Shown here in pieces: positions 62,660-64,000 of a stretch of 64,000 nucleotides of DNA (positions within the stretch are counted from its first letter, which is position 1; each line of letters begins with the position of its first letter). The position numbers and the translations under genes are program-made. Source of the DNA: Gammaproteobacteria bacterium (GTDB lineage Bacteria > Pseudomonadota > Gammaproteobacteria > GCA-002705445 > GCA-002716945); contig JABIVC010000007.1 in NCBI GenBank assembly GCA_018667355.1, positions 62,001-126,000 of the forward strand. The letters run 5' to 3'. The notes beneath the pieces are model-generated. The model had not been told where the DNA came from. It did no database searches and saw only the letters and a program-made list of their open reading frames with translations.

Positions 62660-64000
62660 ATGTTAAAAACTAGAAATATAATCATATTAGTGAGTTTACT
62701 ATTATCAAATAGTCTAGTGTTTTCAGAATCGAATCTTAACGAAATATTAGTGAGTCCAGAATCAAGAAGTACAACAATTTTTGACTCTCTCAGTTCTGTG
62801 GAAGTTATAACTTCTGCTGATATAGAATTATTAGGATATTCAACTGTTGATGAAATCTTAAGTCACTCTAGTTCTATTAATATTGGAAGTAATGGTGGAT
62901 ATGGCCAGACTAAATCAATATTTATGAGAGGTACAGAGAGCAATCATACAAAAGTTTTAATTAATGGAGTTGAATTAAATCCAGGCACCCTTGGTGTCGC
63001 TTCAATTCAACATATCTCTGTAGAAATGTTAGACAGAATAGAAATTTCCAAAGGTAGTATGTCTACACTATATGGGAAAAATACCATTGGAGGTGTAATT
63101 AATATTATTTTGAAAAAAGATCTCAATTCAAACAAAGGAAAACTATATTTTAAAACCGGAAGAGATAAAACTAACAAGATAGGCTTTCAAAAAAATTTTA
63201 GTTATAAAAATCATAATATAATGGTTAATTTCATGAGTACTAAAACTAATGGTTATAAAGCTAAAGTTACTTCTACAAAAAATCATGGTTATGAAAATAA
63301 GAACATAGATATTAACTATTTTTTTAATGAAAATAATAATTTATTTAATATTAATTTTTACCAAAGTGATGGAAATACAGAGTATGATAGTTTTGGTAGT
63401 AATTTAAACCAAGATCATAAAGATGCTCATATAAAACTATCATGGAACAAAAAATATATTGAATCAGAATCTATTATAGTCTTAATTCATAAACAAAATA
63501 AAATAAATCAGAATGCATTTAGTGCAACCGATTATACTCATACTGAAAATTACCAAATTAAATTAGAAAAAAATTATTATAATCTGAATGGAGCCAATAC
63601 ATTACTAGGGATGATGTATACAAATGAAACATTATATGAACTCTCCTATGGGACAAGATTTAATAAAAGCAATATAACTACAGAGTATTATGCTCAATCA
63701 GAATATTATATGGGTGATGCATTATATAATATTGGGTCAAGATACATTAATCATAGTCAATATGGTGGTTTTTTAGCTGGTAACTTTAATATTGGATATA
63801 ATTTGACTAGCAATTCAAAAATAATTGCTGGCATAGGTAAGTCATTTCGATCGCCAGATGGTACGGACTTATTTGGTTATGAGGGTAACCCAAATTTAGA
63901 GCCCGAAGAATCTATTTCAAGAGAGATTAGTTTGAAATATAAAATAAATGATAATTCTGGCCTTATCATAACTTTATTTAATAATAATATTAGCAATCTA
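62660..64000 (+). CDS. btuB: TonB-dependent outer-membrane receptor, BtuB-like; truncated by right window edge
   Basis: My translation from ATG at 62660: MLKTRNIIILVSLLLSNSLVFSESNLNEILVSPESRSTTIFDSLSSVEVITSADIELLGYSTVDEIL...SIFMRGTESNHTKVLINGVELNPG...DRIEISKGSMSTLYGKNTIGGVINIILKK: plug domain of a TonB receptor. Not in the ORF track because it has no stop in the window. Confidence 0.9.
   Translation, partial: MLKTRNIIILVSLLLSNSLVFSESNLNEILVSPESRSTTIFDSLSSVEVITSADIELLGYSTVDEILSHSSSINIGSNGGYGQTKSIFMRGTESNHTKVLINGVELNPGTLGVASIQHISVEMLDRIEISKGSMSTLYGKNTIGGVINIILKKDLNSNKGKLYFKTGRDKTNKIGFQKNFSYKNHNIMVNFMSTKTNGYKAKVTSTKNHGYENKNIDINYFFNENNNLFNINFYQSDGNTEYDSFGSNLNQDHKDAHIKLSWNKKYIESESIIVLIHKQNKINQNAFSATDYTHTENYQIKLEKNYYNLNGANTLLGMMYTNETLYELSYGTRFNKSNITTEYYAQSEYYMGDALYNIGSRYINHSQYGGFLAGNFNIGYNLTSNSKIIAGIGKSFRSPDGTDLFGYEGNPNLEPEESISREISLKYKINDNSGLIITLFNNNISNL

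Noticed and set aside
1-64000. CRISPR arrays, transposases, prophage or toxin-antitoxin islands
   Set aside because: No spaced direct-repeat array, IS ends, integrase, or compact TA pair seen; the only clear exact tandem repeat noted was the 22-bp duplication at argD.

Overview
The window is an AT-rich, very gene-dense chromosomal segment from what looks like a streamlined gammaproteobacterium (inferred from family content and E. coli/Pseudomonas-like synteny; taxon not determined). No rRNA, CRISPR array, transposon or prophage was seen. Main blocks: nuoA-G (minus; nuoG cut by the left edge); secG-tpiA-glmM-folP-[PD-(D/E)XK nuclease]-ftsH-rlmE with a tRNA-Leu beside secG; tpx and a DAACS symporter; carAB; rsmI, diaA-like; petABC-sspA; degS-like; murA-hisG-DAHP synthase-hisD; an MMPL/RND protein with mlaC and mlaA; yrbG-kdsD-kdsC-lptC-lptB-rpoN-ptsN-rapZ-EIIA(Man)-HPr-EI; argD-argF; a porin; an AsnB-type amidotransferase; grxD, mpl, msrB, ilvD, rnd, ampDE, queH, tatD-family; malyl-CoA lyase plus malate thiokinase (serine-cycle genes); a YadGH-type ABC exporter; and a cobalamin riboswitch in front of a right-truncated btuB-like receptor. 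Points most worth follow-up: (i) the secG-linked tRNA-Leu has an AAG (A34) anticodon; (ii) an MMPL/RND + MlaC + MlaA group lies where other gammaproteobacteria carry mlaFEDCB; (iii) lptA is missing between lptC and lptB, and LptC has an LptA-like tail; (iv) the mcl-mtkA-mtkB operon; (v) an NtrC-like palindrome upstream of a porin whose mature N-terminus is rich in His/Met.
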